Source: Chloroflexus aggregans DSM 9485
GTDB lineage: Bacteria; Chloroflexota; Chloroflexia; Chloroflexales; Chloroflexaceae
Direction: 5' to 3'
Assembly: GCF_000021945.1 (NCBI RefSeq)
Contig: NC_011831.1
Location: forward strand, 3,857,353 to 3,921,352
DNA: 64,000 nt
The translations under genes and the position numbers were made by a program. Positions 16,219 through 25,917 of the stretch are shown piece by piece. How positions within the stretch are numbered: the first letter of the stretch is position 1; every line of letters starts with the position of its first letter. The notes under the pieces are model-generated. The model made no database searches. It had not been told where the DNA came from and saw only the letters and a list, made by a program, of their open reading frames with translations.

Positions 16219-19197
16219 TTATCGTTTCTTCCCTCGCGGGACAGCCTGAGGTTGTCGTCCACGCGGTGTCTTAGGGCTCGCAGCCGGCAACGTCCCATTA
16301 TCAATCGCTGCCTTAATCTTCGCCGCCTCTTCGGCGATAGCCGGCTTCACGGGTTGCGGCTCTACCTTCGGTGTCGTCGCCGGTGCGTTATTCATAAAGG
16401 CGGCCAGCTCATGCTCTCGACCTAAATGGCAATGCTTGAACTTCTTGCCACTCCCGCACGGACACGGATCATTCCGCCCGATCTGCTGCACCGTGCGTCG
16501 TTGCGGCTTGCGCGTTTGTTCAACCTCACTGCTCCCACCGGCAATTTGCGCGGTTGCCAAACGACGTGCCTGCTCTTCAGCAATTTGGCGCAGATACGCT
16601 TCATACTGGAACGAAGCCGGAATAATGTTGTAGACAATGTCGTGCGCTATGTTTGCCTTCAATTCGTCGAACATGCGGAACGATTCGCGCTTGAATTCGA
16701 CCAAGGGGTCTTTTTGCGCATACGCTTGCAACAAGATATTTTGGCGCAACTCATCCATCGCCGTCAGATAATCGACCCACTGGCGATCGATGGCTCCCAA
16801 CATCACCCGTCGCTCGACGGTGCGCATCACCTCCGGCCCGATAGCCTTCTCCCGTTCGGCATACGTGGTCTCGAGGTGGTCGAGTAAGAACTGCTCGATC
16901 TCCTCCTTCGTTTTGCCTTTCAACGTCTCGGCTGTGACGGTTGCCGGCAGGGTTGGGTCAATCCGGCGATACACGCGCAACAGCTCGGTCAGCCCAAACT
17001 CATCAACCCCATCGCTGAGATGTTCATCGATCTGGCGCTGAATCTCTTCGGCCATCAGATCGAGCACCCGTTCCCGCATATCGGCTTCGTCAAGGATCGC
17101 CTTGCGGTCGGCGTAGATGATCTGACGCTGCTTGTTCATCACATCGTCAAACTCGACGGTGTGTTTACGGATATCGAAGTTGTAGCCCTCGACGCGCGTC
17201 TGAGCACTCTCAATCGTGCGGTCGAGCAAGCCGGCTTGCAGGGGTACGTCAGAATCGACAAACCGCTCCATCAAGCCCTTAATTCGCTCAACCGGCCCAA
17301 ATCGGCGCAGCAGTTCATCTTCGAGCGAGAGGAAGAACCGTGACGAGCCGGGGTCACCTTGGCGACCGGCACGTCCGCGCAACTGATTGTCAATCCGGCG
17401 TGCTTCGTGACGTTCGGTGCCGATCACGTGCAATCCGCCCAACTGACGTACCTCCTCGCCTTCCGCCTCCGTCAACGCTTTAGCCTTCTCCCATGCTGCT
17501 CGCTTCTGCTCAGGCGTAGCCGTTTCCAGCGTCAGGCCCTCTTTGCGCAAGAACTCTTCGACCAGACCATCGGGGTTACCGCCGAGTAAAATGTCGGTAC
17601 CACGACCGGCCATGTTGGTAGCAACCGTCACCGCCCCCTTGCGCCCAGCCTGTGCGACAATCGCTGCCTCGCGCTCGTGGTGCTTCGCATTGAGCACATT
17701 GTGCGGAATACCGGCTTGCTTTAGCATAGCGCTCAGCCGTTCCGATGTCTCGACCGAAGTGGTGCCGATCAACACCGGGCGCCCGATCTCGTGCATCTCC
17801 TGTACTTCACGCAACACTGCACGGAACTTCGCCTCTTCAGTAGCGTAAATCTGGTCGGGCAGATCCTTACGGATCATCGGCTTGTGGGTCGGGATGACCA
17901 CCACGTCAAGGTTGTAGATTTTGGCGAACTCTTCACGTTCGGTATACGCAGTACCGGTCATACCGGCCAGCTTCTTATACATGCGGAAGTAGTTCTGGAA
18001 TGTGATGGTCGCGAGGGTGACGTTTTCGTTCTTGATCGGCACCCCTTCCTTTGCTTCAATTGCTTGATGCAAGCCATCGCTCCAGCGTCGCCCCGGCATA
18101 GCCCGCCCGGTGAACTCATCGATAATCACCACTTCACCGTTCGGCGTCACCATGTAGTCGCGGTCCCGCTGGTAGATGAACTGTGCCTTGAGCGCATTCT
18201 CGACGTAGTGCGTCTTTTCGTAGTGTTCAGGATCGAATAGGCTTTCGCCGGGAGGGATATTGAGCAACTTTTCGAGTTTCTCAATCCCCTTTTCACTGAG
18301 ATAAATGCTCTTAGTGCGCTCATCGACGAAGAAATCACCGTCTGGTTCTAATCCTTCCTCCTTCACCTGTTTGGCCGTCACCGATGAGCGTCGCAATTGG
18401 CGCACCAGCTTCGCCATTTGCCGGTACAGGTCTGACGACTTCTGCGCGGGGCCGGAGATAATCAGCGGTGTACGTGCTTCATCAATCAAGATGTTGTCCA
18501 CCTCGTCAACGATGGCGTAATGCAGCTCACGCTGAACGAGTTGCGACTTATCGTAGGCCATATTGTCGCGCAAATAGTCGAAGCCGAATTCGTTATTGGT
18601 GCCGTAGGTGATGTCGGCCAAATAGGCTTCGCGGCGGGTGCAAGGCCGCCAGTGGACGAGTCGTTGATCTTCCGGGTTGGCGTTGGGGTCGATGTAATCA
18701 GGATCGTATAACGCACTCTGATCGTGGGCGATAAACCCAACCGACAAACCGAGAAAGTGATAGATCGGCCCCATCCACCCGGCGCCGACTTTAGCCAGAT
18801 AGTCGTTGACCGTCACCAGATGCACGCCTTTGCCTTCCAGTGCATTCAAGTAGAGCGGCAGTGTTGCCACCAGTGTCTTTCCTTCGCCGGTCTTCATTTC
18901 GGCAATTTTGCCTTGGTGGAGCACAATACCACCGATCAACTGCACATCGTAATGGCGGAGACCTATGGTACGCGCGGCAGCTTCACGCACCGTCGCAAAG
19001 GCTTCGGGCAAGATATCATCAAGCGTCTCACCATCGGCAAGACGCTGGCGAAATTCATCGGTCTTGGCGCGTAATTCGGCATCGCTCAGCCTGGCGAATT
19101 CTGGGCCAAGCCGGTTGATCTCTTCCACTATCGGCTGTAGCCGGCGTATTTCTTTCTCGTTGCTGTCACCGAGCAAACGCCGGAAAAAATTCAACAT
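16219..19197 (-). CDS. secA: Preprotein translocase ATPase SecA
   Basis: This 992-residue motor protein drives secretion through SecYEG. It has nucleotide-binding fold 1 with MKTGEGKTLVA and DEVDNILIDEARTPLIISGP, the preprotein cross-linking domain and fold 2 (TNMAGRGTDILLGG). The helical scaffold and wing domains follow, with the C-terminal SecB/phospholipid zinc motif CPCGSGKKFKHCH. All parts are present at slightly above normal length because of a linker near the C-terminus. ATG 19197 has AAGGAG upstream. It is a single-gene unit. Confidence 0.98.
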   Translation of the reverse strand: MLNFFRRLLGDSNEKEIRRLQPIVEEINRLGPEFARLSDAELRAKTDEFRQRLADGETLDDILPEAFATVREAAARTIGLRHYDVQLIGGIVLHQGKIAEMKTGEGKTLVATLPLYLNALEGKGVHLVTVNDYLAKVGAGWMGPIYHFLGLSVGFIAHDQSALYDPDYIDPNANPEDQRLVHWRPCTRREAYLADITYGTNNEFGFDYLRDNMAYDKSQLVQRELHYAIVDEVDNILIDEARTPLIISGPAQKSSDLYRQMAKLVRQLRRSSVTAKQVKEEGLEPDGDFFVDERTKSIYLSEKGIEKLEKLLNIPPGESLFDPEHYEKTHYVENALKAQFIYQRDRDYMVTPNGEVVIIDEFTGRAMPGRRWSDGLHQAIEAKEGVPIKNENVTLATITFQNYFRMYKKLAGMTGTAYTEREEFAKIYNLDVVVIPTHKPMIRKDLPDQIYATEEAKFRAVLREVQEMHEIGRPVLIGTTSVETSERLSAMLKQAGIPHNVLNAKHHEREAAIVAQAGRKGAVTVATNMAGRGTDILLGGNPDGLVEEFLRKEGLTLETATPEQKRAAWEKAKALTEAEGEEVRQLGGLHVIGTERHEARRIDNQLRGRAGRQGDPGSSRFFLSLEDELLRRFGPVERIKGLMERFVDSDVPLQAGLLDRTIESAQTRVEGYNFDIRKHTVEFDDVMNKQRQIIYADRKAILDEADMRERVLDLMAEEIQRQIDEHLSDGVDEFGLTELLRVYRRIDPTLPATVTAETLKGKTKEEIEQFLLDHLETTYAEREKAIGPEVMRTVERRVMLGAIDRQWVDYLTAMDELRQNILLQAYAQKDPLVEFKRESFRMFDELKANIAHDIVYNIIPASFQYEAYLRQIAEEQARRLATAQIAGGSSEVEQTRKPQRRTVQQIGRNDPCPCGSGKKFKHCHLGREHELAAFMNNAPATTPKVEPQPVKPAIAEEAAKIKAAIDNGTLPAASPKTPRGRQPQAVPRGKKR

Positions 19198-19294
19198 ACG
19201 AACTCCTTATATCCTGCGCTGTTGCACAGTGGATTGTGAAATGTAGATAGTCTTTGGTAAGAACGCTGAGCGTCTGCGCCATCATAACGGCCGC

Positions 19295-21517
19295 TCACTC
19301 CATTATAGCATTGCTCTCCATTTCGGCGATGACCTGCTCGAAGATTGCTACGACGTGCGGATCAAAGTGTCGTCCGGCTTGTTCACGGATATACGCCAAT
19401 GCCCGTTCGCGTGACCAGGCTGCTCGGTAAGGGCGGTCGCTGGTCAGTGCATCGTACACGTCTACGACAGCAAAAATACGGGCTGCTAATGGAATCTCTT
19501 CGCCACGTAGCCCTCGTGGATAGCCGGTGCCATCCCATTTTTCATGATGGCACCACGGAATATCGAGTGCCGGAGCGAGAAATTCTATCGGACGGAGTAA
19601 TTCCACCGCAAGCGTAGGGTGGGTGCGCATAATCGCCCACTCTTCATCGTTGAGCGGACCGGCTTTGAGGAGAATTGCATCGGGAATCCCCATTTTGCCG
19701 ATGTCGTGCAGGAGGGCGCCTCGTCGGATATGAACCAGCTCTTCATCACGAAACCCCATCCGGGCTGCGATCTGGACCGTTAGCTCGGTTACACGGCGGG
19801 AATGACCTTCCGTTTCCCGATCACGTAGATCGAGTGCGCGTGACCAGCCCTCAATCGTTGTGTCGTAGGCGGCTCGTAGTTCGGCATTGGCCGTGCGCAG
19901 TTGCTCGAATAGGTCGGTACGATGCAGGGCATTGGCCGCAAGTTCAGCGATGTCATTGAGGAGTTCATGTTCCGCTTCGCTGAGTGGGGTAGCCCGTGCC
20001 AGCAAGAGAACCCCTACCTGTCGGTTGGCAGTATTGAGTGAGATTCCGATTACCGTATGGTCGTGGATATGCTGCAGCGCGGTCACATGCACCCATCCGG
20101 TGCCAATCGGCGTCTCGCTTAGCACCGCCAGTATCTCTGGTTGATGCGAAAGTACCTCAAGCCATCCTCGTGTGCAATCTACAAGAAATCGTGCGTTATC
20201 CGTCCGCAAGAGGGCTACACTACTTGCCTGCAACACCTCCTGTACTTGTTCGAGCAAGATCGGTGTCAATTCGGCCCACGATTGTGCCGGACGAATGGCC
20301 GCACCAACGCTTGCCAATGTGGCCCGTCGTTGTTCATGCACTACCTGCTCGGTAACATCTTGCTTAATCGCAATAAAGCGATGGATCACACCGGTTTCAT
20401 CGGTGAATGGCGTGATCGTCATCTCTTCGTGGTAGAGACTGCCATCTTTACGCCGATTGATCAACCGGCCTCGCCATGGCTGACCACCAAGAATGTGTGA
20501 CCAGAGTGCAGCATAAAAGGTTTGATCGTGCTTCCCCGAGCGAAGGATACGGGTTGATTGGCCGATGGCTTCAGCGGCAGTGTAACCGGTTAGAGTGGTG
20601 AAGGCTGGATTCACCCATTCGATAACCCCGTCGCGATTCGTAATGACAATAGCGTTGGCAGCATTGTTAATCGCCTGTGCCTGCAAGCGTAGTTGGTCGT
20701 GTTGGTGATGTAGTTGTGCTCGATAATACGCATTTTCAAGCGCAATCGGCACCTGGCTCAGAAACGATTCGTGTTTGATAATGTAGTCACTCACGCCGAG
20801 CCGTAACGCTTGCAACGGAAACTCTTCATTGCTCAGTTGGGCCATCACAATGATCGGTTGAGTGAGCCGACGAAACTGAATCAGTTCTTTCACCAGATCG
20901 AGCATTGCCAGTCGAGGTTTGTCACAATCAATGACAATCACATCACCAATCGATTGCCGGCGGTCGATCAGGTTGAGGAAGTTGATCCCGCCACGGATCG
21001 GGATACAGTGAATATGCGGTGCAGTACGTTGCAAAAAATGGATCGTTCTGGCACAATCGGTGGTGTCAATCTCGATGTACGAGACGGTAATGGGCTGATT
21101 GCGGCGGATTTGTTGTGAGTGAAAACGCCGACAAGCTTGATCAATAACTGGCCCGATCCGGTCGAGGTAATCACCACGTTTGGTGACATAATCATCAGCA
21201 CCGGCTTTCAAGGCGCTGATGACCATCTGCTCGCCGCCACCACCGGTCAGGATAATTACCGCCACCGGCAAGTTACAGGCTCGAATGTGTGACAACAGAT
21301 CAAGCCCATCACCGTCTCGTAGATGGAGATCGAGAATGACGGCGTCATACCCCGGCGCAAGCGGTGATAAGCTGCTGAGATGAGTATAAGCTGCGTGATA
21401 GGAATGAAGATGGGTAATCGAGATTGCCGGTTCGTAGTTCTGTATCGCTCGCCGAAAGAGATCGGCATCGAAGAGATTATCTTCAATCAACAACAGCCGA
21501 TATGGGTGTGATGCCAT
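19295..21517 (-). CDS. Response regulator with two receiver-like domains, PAS, GAF and HD-GYP output
   Basis: This 740-residue protein starts MASHPYRLLLIEDNLFDADL. The order is receiver 1 (5-125, phospho-acceptor in VILDLHL), a second degenerate receiver-like domain (about 145-265), PAS (about 280-390), GAF (about 405-545) and HD-GYP (about 575-735, LLHDIGKMGIPD and WDGTGYPRGLRG). HD-GYP domains hydrolyse cyclic di-GMP, and the catalytic motifs look intact. ATG 21517 has GGAG 8 nt upstream. It starts inside the 3' end of the kinase gene (35-nt overlap), marking the two as a cognate pair. Confidence 0.9.
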   Translation of the reverse strand: MASHPYRLLLIEDNLFDADLFRRAIQNYEPAISITHLHSYHAAYTHLSSLSPLAPGYDAVILDLHLRDGDGLDLLSHIRACNLPVAVIILTGGGGEQMVISALKAGADDYVTKRGDYLDRIGPVIDQACRRFHSQQIRRNQPITVSYIEIDTTDCARTIHFLQRTAPHIHCIPIRGGINFLNLIDRRQSIGDVIVIDCDKPRLAMLDLVKELIQFRRLTQPIIVMAQLSNEEFPLQALRLGVSDYIIKHESFLSQVPIALENAYYRAQLHHQHDQLRLQAQAINNAANAIVITNRDGVIEWVNPAFTTLTGYTAAEAIGQSTRILRSGKHDQTFYAALWSHILGGQPWRGRLINRRKDGSLYHEEMTITPFTDETGVIHRFIAIKQDVTEQVVHEQRRATLASVGAAIRPAQSWAELTPILLEQVQEVLQASSVALLRTDNARFLVDCTRGWLEVLSHQPEILAVLSETPIGTGWVHVTALQHIHDHTVIGISLNTANRQVGVLLLARATPLSEAEHELLNDIAELAANALHRTDLFEQLRTANAELRAAYDTTIEGWSRALDLRDRETEGHSRRVTELTVQIAARMGFRDEELVHIRRGALLHDIGKMGIPDAILLKAGPLNDEEWAIMRTHPTLAVELLRPIEFLAPALDIPWCHHEKWDGTGYPRGLRGEEIPLAARIFAVVDVYDALTSDRPYRAAWSRERALAYIREQAGRHFDPHVVAIFEQVIAEMESNAIME

Positions 21518-22547
21518 GTGGTATCTCCACGTAGAAGATTGCACCGGCGCCGGGTGTACTCTCGGCCCATACACGGCCGCCCATCCGTTCGATAGCTTTA
21601 CGCACAATTGCCAAGCCAACCCCAGAACCGGGATATGATTCTTGTGGATGTAAACGTTGAAAAATAGCAAATATGCGATCGTAATCACGCATATCGAACC
21701 CGATCCCGTTATCTTTCACCCACAGTCGTACTGTATGATCCTGTACTTCGGAGCCGATTGCCAGTCGTGGTTGTGGCACGTGCGCGCTAAACTTCAGGGC
21801 GTTATCGATCAGGTTGCGCAATGCGAGGCGCAACCCGATCAGGTCGGCGCGAATCGTCAGGCAGCGCAGGTCGCGATCGATGATCACATTGCGTTCCGCG
21901 ATCTGATCGGCATAAATTGCGAGAATCTCTTCTACCAGATTGATAAGATGGATTTCGGCGTATTCAAGTGATTTGCGCTCGATGTGGGTGTAGGTCAGCA
22001 AATCGTCAATGAGCTGATACATCTGTGTAACCGCAGTGCGGATGTTGTGCAGGCACTGCTGTCCGTCGGCATCGAGACGCTGGATGTGGAAGTGCAACAG
22101 GATTTGGCTGTAACCGTCGATTGCGCGCAGTGGTGCTTTGAGATCGTGTGATACAGCATAGGTAAACTCTTCCAACTCTTGATTGATGTGACTCAATTCA
22201 GCGTTGGCCGCTTGCAGCGGCGCCGTCCGTTCGGCGATGCGTCGTTCGAGCGAGGCGTTTAGTTCTTGTAACTCGGTGTTGGCCGCCCGGAGTTCTTCAT
22301 TGATCTGTTGCTGCCGGCTAAGGGTCCGCCATCGTTCGTACCCAAGCCAACCTGCCATGACCAGGATGAAGAGCCAACCTTTTACCGTTTGCCAGACTGT
22401 CAGTTGTTCAATATCGCTCACCATCAGTGTGAGCAACCGATCAGAGAACGCAACCCATGTCCCGGCGAGAACGATATACCAACCTGCCAGTCGTAGCGCA
22501 CCGGTGACAGGATTGCCGATCGGCCGGAGTAGTATTGCGGATGACAT
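21483..22547 (-). CDS. Membrane sensor histidine kinase
   Basis: This 354-residue kinase has two N-terminal TM helices (about 18-40 and 52-68), a coiled coil (about 75-125) and the H-box FTYAVSHDLKAPLRAIDGY. An N-box (NLIDNALKF) and glycine boxes (DNGIGFD, GSGVGLAIV) follow. The sensor part is only a short hairpin, so it probably senses membrane or internal signals. The H-box style resembles phytochrome-type kinases (HWE-unrelated). It overlaps the HD-GYP regulator and likely phosphorylates it, linking the signal to c-di-GMP turnover. Confidence 0.92.
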   Translation of the reverse strand: MSSAILLRPIGNPVTGALRLAGWYIVLAGTWVAFSDRLLTLMVSDIEQLTVWQTVKGWLFILVMAGWLGYERWRTLSRQQQINEELRAANTELQELNASLERRIAERTAPLQAANAELSHINQELEEFTYAVSHDLKAPLRAIDGYSQILLHFHIQRLDADGQQCLHNIRTAVTQMYQLIDDLLTYTHIERKSLEYAEIHLINLVEEILAIYADQIAERNVIIDRDLRCLTIRADLIGLRLALRNLIDNALKFSAHVPQPRLAIGSEVQDHTVRLWVKDNGIGFDMRDYDRIFAIFQRLHPQESYPGSGVGLAIVRKAIERMGGRVWAESTPGAGAIFYVEIPHGITPISAVVD

Positions 22548-22728
22548 AGTGCTATCCTACAAAGAATTAGGTATAAGTAGTGCATACATGGGACTGAATT
22601 CATCAGACGGGAATGTAGGATCGAGCATTTCAGTACATCATAGCATATGAGGTTTGCCAATGCTATGTTACAATTCATAGACATTTGCACAGCTTGCGCC
22701 GGTTTGACGGCATTGCAGAGGAGGCGGC

Positions 22729-23343
22729 ATGGCGAAGGCTGGTGTTCTCTACGTTGGTACTGATAGTGGTTTGTATATTTTGAGTGATCCGGGTGGGTTA
22801 GGACGTTGGCGCTTGTTGCCCAATGTGGCGTTTCCTACTGAGCCGGTGTTTGGGTTGGTTGCTGCCGATTCGCGAAGTCTGGTGATCGCGACGAAACAAG
22901 CCTTTTGGCGCAGTGATGATGGTGGGCAGCAGTGGCGTGAAGCTGACACTGAGGATCAGACATTGTTCAATTTTCTGGCCGGTGATCGGTTGCCGGTCGC
23001 GACGGTACAAGGGATGGGAGTTTGGCGCGAGCATCACGTACCCCTCACCGGAGTTAATCTGCTCGCCGTTCTATCAGGAAAACAAGAGGTGTTGCTCGCG
23101 TCAGTCGATGAGGGTTCCCGTCTCCTCCGCAGTGACGACGGTGGCAAGTCGTGGCACCCTGTCACTACGGAGTGGCAGGGTGCTCTCAGTGCCTTGGCCC
23201 CCAGCAGCTACCATATTGATGTGGTATGGGCCGGGACCGATAGCGGTCAGATTTGGCGCAGTGATGACCGGGGTCGAACGTGGCAATATGTAAGTACAGT
23301 GCCGGCGGCGGTACGCTGTATGGCAGCAGTACGGGTGGCCTAG
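22729..23343 (+). CDS. BNR/Asp-box repeat beta-propeller-like protein
   Basis: This 204-residue protein has three Asp-box repeats: RSDDGGQQW, RSDDGGKSW and RSDDRGRTW. Each sits on a beta-hairpin as in sialidases, Vps10 and photosystem II stability factor HCF136. No signal peptide or catalytic residues are visible. Three or four blades are too few for a closed propeller, so it may oligomerise. The Shine-Dalgarno GAGGAGG precedes ATG 22729. Its stop abuts the stop of the convergent AAA+ gene with no gap. Confidence 0.8.
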   Translation: MAKAGVLYVGTDSGLYILSDPGGLGRWRLLPNVAFPTEPVFGLVAADSRSLVIATKQAFWRSDDGGQQWREADTEDQTLFNFLAGDRLPVATVQGMGVWREHHVPLTGVNLLAVLSGKQEVLLASVDEGSRLLRSDDGGKSWHPVTTEWQGALSALAPSSYHIDVVWAGTDSGQIWRSDDRGRTWQYVSTVPAAVRCMAAVRVA

Positions 23344-24972
23344 TTAATAGCCGTAAAAGTCAGTGTATCCTTCGCGGTCAAGGCGTGCTAACATCTGTTC
23401 GAGCCGCTCGGCGCTGCGCGGTAAGCGGCCACTACAGAGGGTAAGTAAGCTGCGCAGCGCTTGGCGGAACCGTGGTGTGTCATCACCACGGACACGAGGC
23501 AGTAATCGTTGCATAAGCTGCATATCGAGCGCTTCCAATGCACTCATTCCACTTACTTGCTCGATGAAGCGCAACGTCTCGCCGAGCGCTCGGTATCCCG
23601 CTGGCTTGCCGGCTGCACTCAGATGCGTTTGGAACTCGGTGAGCAGGTGCCATACCTGTTCGTCAATACGCTGCCCATACATCGTGCGTAACGCCGGCAG
23701 ATCGACCTGTTTTAACTCGATCAGATTGGCCCTGTCGAGCACTTTGTCGCTCAGCGCAAAGGTGCTTTCATCAACATTAACCGTGCCGATCAGCCGTACA
23801 TTGATCGGTAAACGGAATGGATTGCGCACGGTGCCACCGCCCGCGAGTGGTGTTTCGGCGAGCGGAGTACCCAGATCGATCAGTCCGTCGGACGTTTCCA
23901 TTGCCGATAAGATTGGGGCAAGGTAATATTCAGGTCGGGCCAGATTCATCTCATCGAGGCAGACAATGTACGTTTGACCGGGATCGCCCGCGGCTGCAAG
24001 CAGGTGACGCAAAAATGGTGTTGGTTGGTATAACCCGGTCAACGAATTGTAATACCCTAGCAGATCACGGGCGCTATGCCAGTCAGGTTGGACGGCTACC
24101 GGCAGATAGATCGGATTCGCTTGACCCTCTCCAACCCCGATCAATGCGTCGGCGTAGAGGCGGGTCAACCACGTCTTACCACTACCGCTTGGCCCGGCCA
24201 GAATGACCAACGGCCGGGCTTGTACGGCGAGGTGAAAAGCGTGTAGCGTTTGATCGTCGATCACCATCCCGCGTCGCCGAATAGTAGCTGCGATCTGCTC
24301 GAACAGCGGTGTTCCCGCTACGTACACTGCCGATGTTTCGCAGAGCGTATTGGTTGCTGCCAGATCAAGCTCTGCTAGTTCCATCAACGCTTCATTGAGC
24401 GGCAAGAGCGCACAAAGATCATCAATCAACCGTTCAGCCGATGGCAAATTCTCCCACGGATAAACAAATCCGGCCCACAGATACTGTGCCTGGCGTTGTG
24501 CCAAATAATGATCGATCCAGCGCATCCCCGGCAGTAGCGGCCGGCGACTGGTAAAGCGGGCCTGTCCCTCGGTGCCGATCCGGTCAATGAGCGGCTCCCA
24601 CAAAGGACGGGCATCGCGCCAGAGTTGGGCTAATTGTGGCCGGCGGATGCCCCAGAGTTGCAGGCCGGCTGCAACCGTGCGTTCTGCCCCACTTACCGTC
24701 AGCATAACCCCGGCGCCGCGCGGTGGCCGGTCGAATGCAAACCAGTAATCTTCAATCGGGTCACGCCGACCGCGACCACGGTCAATTGCGCGACGTGTCT
24801 TAAAACTCAGCTCGTACAGTGGCCATTGGCGAGCCAACAATTTTGCTGCGCGCTCGGCAACTCGATTGGCGAGCGCCAACATTTCTGGATGGAGTAGGCG
24901 TTGCACCGCTTGCCAGCGTGGTCCAACGCCGGGTTCGAGCAAGGCTTGCAGGGCGGGTAACGAGAACGGCAT
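23344..24972 (-). CDS. McrB-like AAA+ ATPase
   Basis: This 542-residue protein has an N-terminal region of about 240 residues with no family I recognise. A McrB-type AAA+ module follows: Walker A GPSGSGKT (260-267), Walker B YIVCLDEMNLA (335-345), sensor region GTVNVDESTFALSDKVLDRAN (around 397-416). McrB proteins are GTPase/ATPase motors of modification-dependent restriction, and relatives serve as MoxR-like chaperones. No McrC nuclease is next to it. Its ATG overlaps the stop of the preceding gene (ATGA), so the two products are likely partners. Confidence 0.82.
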   Translation of the reverse strand: MPFSLPALQALLEPGVGPRWQAVQRLLHPEMLALANRVAERAAKLLARQWPLYELSFKTRRAIDRGRGRRDPIEDYWFAFDRPPRGAGVMLTVSGAERTVAAGLQLWGIRRPQLAQLWRDARPLWEPLIDRIGTEGQARFTSRRPLLPGMRWIDHYLAQRQAQYLWAGFVYPWENLPSAERLIDDLCALLPLNEALMELAELDLAATNTLCETSAVYVAGTPLFEQIAATIRRRGMVIDDQTLHAFHLAVQARPLVILAGPSGSGKTWLTRLYADALIGVGEGQANPIYLPVAVQPDWHSARDLLGYYNSLTGLYQPTPFLRHLLAAAGDPGQTYIVCLDEMNLARPEYYLAPILSAMETSDGLIDLGTPLAETPLAGGGTVRNPFRLPINVRLIGTVNVDESTFALSDKVLDRANLIELKQVDLPALRTMYGQRIDEQVWHLLTEFQTHLSAAGKPAGYRALGETLRFIEQVSGMSALEALDMQLMQRLLPRVRGDDTPRFRQALRSLLTLCSGRLPRSAERLEQMLARLDREGYTDFYGY

Positions 24973-25637
24973 CAGGCTGTGGGTGGTCGCAAGTAGAATT
25001 GCGGATCAAGACCACGATCGTTATCTATTTTAGCAGCTTGAAATACGTTGGCTAACCGTGGCAACATCTCACGAAGTTCGTTGCACAGCGTATCAATGGT
25101 CTCGGCTACCGAATCGACATTCAACTGCTCAACTGGGAAGAGGCGAGTCGCTGTCAAGTGCGCGAGGATCGATGCCTGACGACCCTGAGCACGCAGTAAA
25201 CCACTAATCTCAAGATTGTCTTCGACATTCGGTTGATCGATAAAGAGATCAACGACTCTTGCTGCTAAGAGTTCGATATCCGCTGCTTGCCGTTCTTCGT
25301 CGCTTAGCGGGAGAAAGTAGGTTACTTCCAGCAACAGTGTGCTCAGCGGCTGGATTGATGACATCTGTTCATTGACGATCTTATGAATGACATCGATAAT
25401 CGGTTGACCGTGTAGTGAAGCGACCGTCAGTTCAGCCGTCCAATTCACCGTAATCACCGCCCGGAGCGGCGGCTGCATCCACACCCCATTCGTATCCAAA
25501 TTGGGCGGTAAACACGTAATGCGTAGGTTACGTCCAAGACTATGAACGTCGAGCAGTTCCTGAGTGTGCGCAATTGGAATGTCTTGTTCTTCAAGACTCT
25601 CAATGAGTAGTGAGATAAGTTGCTCGTAAGTGAGCAT
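24972..25637 (-). CDS. Unknown protein coupled to the McrB-like ATPase
   Basis: This 221-residue, mixed alpha/beta, acidic protein starts MLTYEQLISLLIESLEEQ. I see no signal peptide, TM helix or known motif. It ends in an ATGA overlap with the AAA+ gene, which implies co-translation. It may be a substrate adaptor or regulator of the ATPase. No nuclease signature (PD-ExK, HNH) is visible. Confidence 0.7.
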   Translation of the reverse strand: MLTYEQLISLLIESLEEQDIPIAHTQELLDVHSLGRNLRITCLPPNLDTNGVWMQPPLRAVITVNWTAELTVASLHGQPIIDVIHKIVNEQMSSIQPLSTLLLEVTYFLPLSDEERQAADIELLAARVVDLFIDQPNVEDNLEISGLLRAQGRQASILAHLTATRLFPVEQLNVDSVAETIDTLCNELREMLPRLANVFQAAKIDNDRGLDPQFYLRPPTA

Positions 25638-25874
25638 AAGCTATCCTCTGGCGCAGTCTGGCGATACTGATACCTCGATTATACCATTATCGCTCTCACT
25701 ACGGTGTATTTTGGCCGCCTTGAGCTAACGAATTTGGCTACACCTCATTTAGCCACCAAACCAACCTGCTCATATCGGTCATGTGTGTCGAGCATGTCGG
25801 CTTGTCCTGAGTTGTTGGATCGATTGGCGAGATACAACCCCCCTCCAACCCCAACTACCGCGTCCGTCGCTCTC

Positions 25875-25883
25875 TGGTATAAT
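25875..25883 (+). promoter_or_regulatory. Extended -10 promoter for dnaX
   Basis: TGGTATAAT (TG at 25875-25876, TATAAT 25878-25883) lies 35 nt before ATG 25918, with no clear -35. The rest of 25638-25917 shows only a C-rich tract (about 25838-25855) and no gene. Confidence 0.5.
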
Positions 25884-25917
25884 ACCCTTTGCTGTTTGAA
25901 CAATACCTGAAAGCGCG

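Noticed and set aside
19518-21688. Extended start at 21688 for the HD-GYP regulator
   Set aside because: The extra 57 residues overlap the kinase C-terminus out of frame, have no Shine-Dalgarno and look non-conserved. ATG 21517 has a good Shine-Dalgarno and begins the receiver domain.
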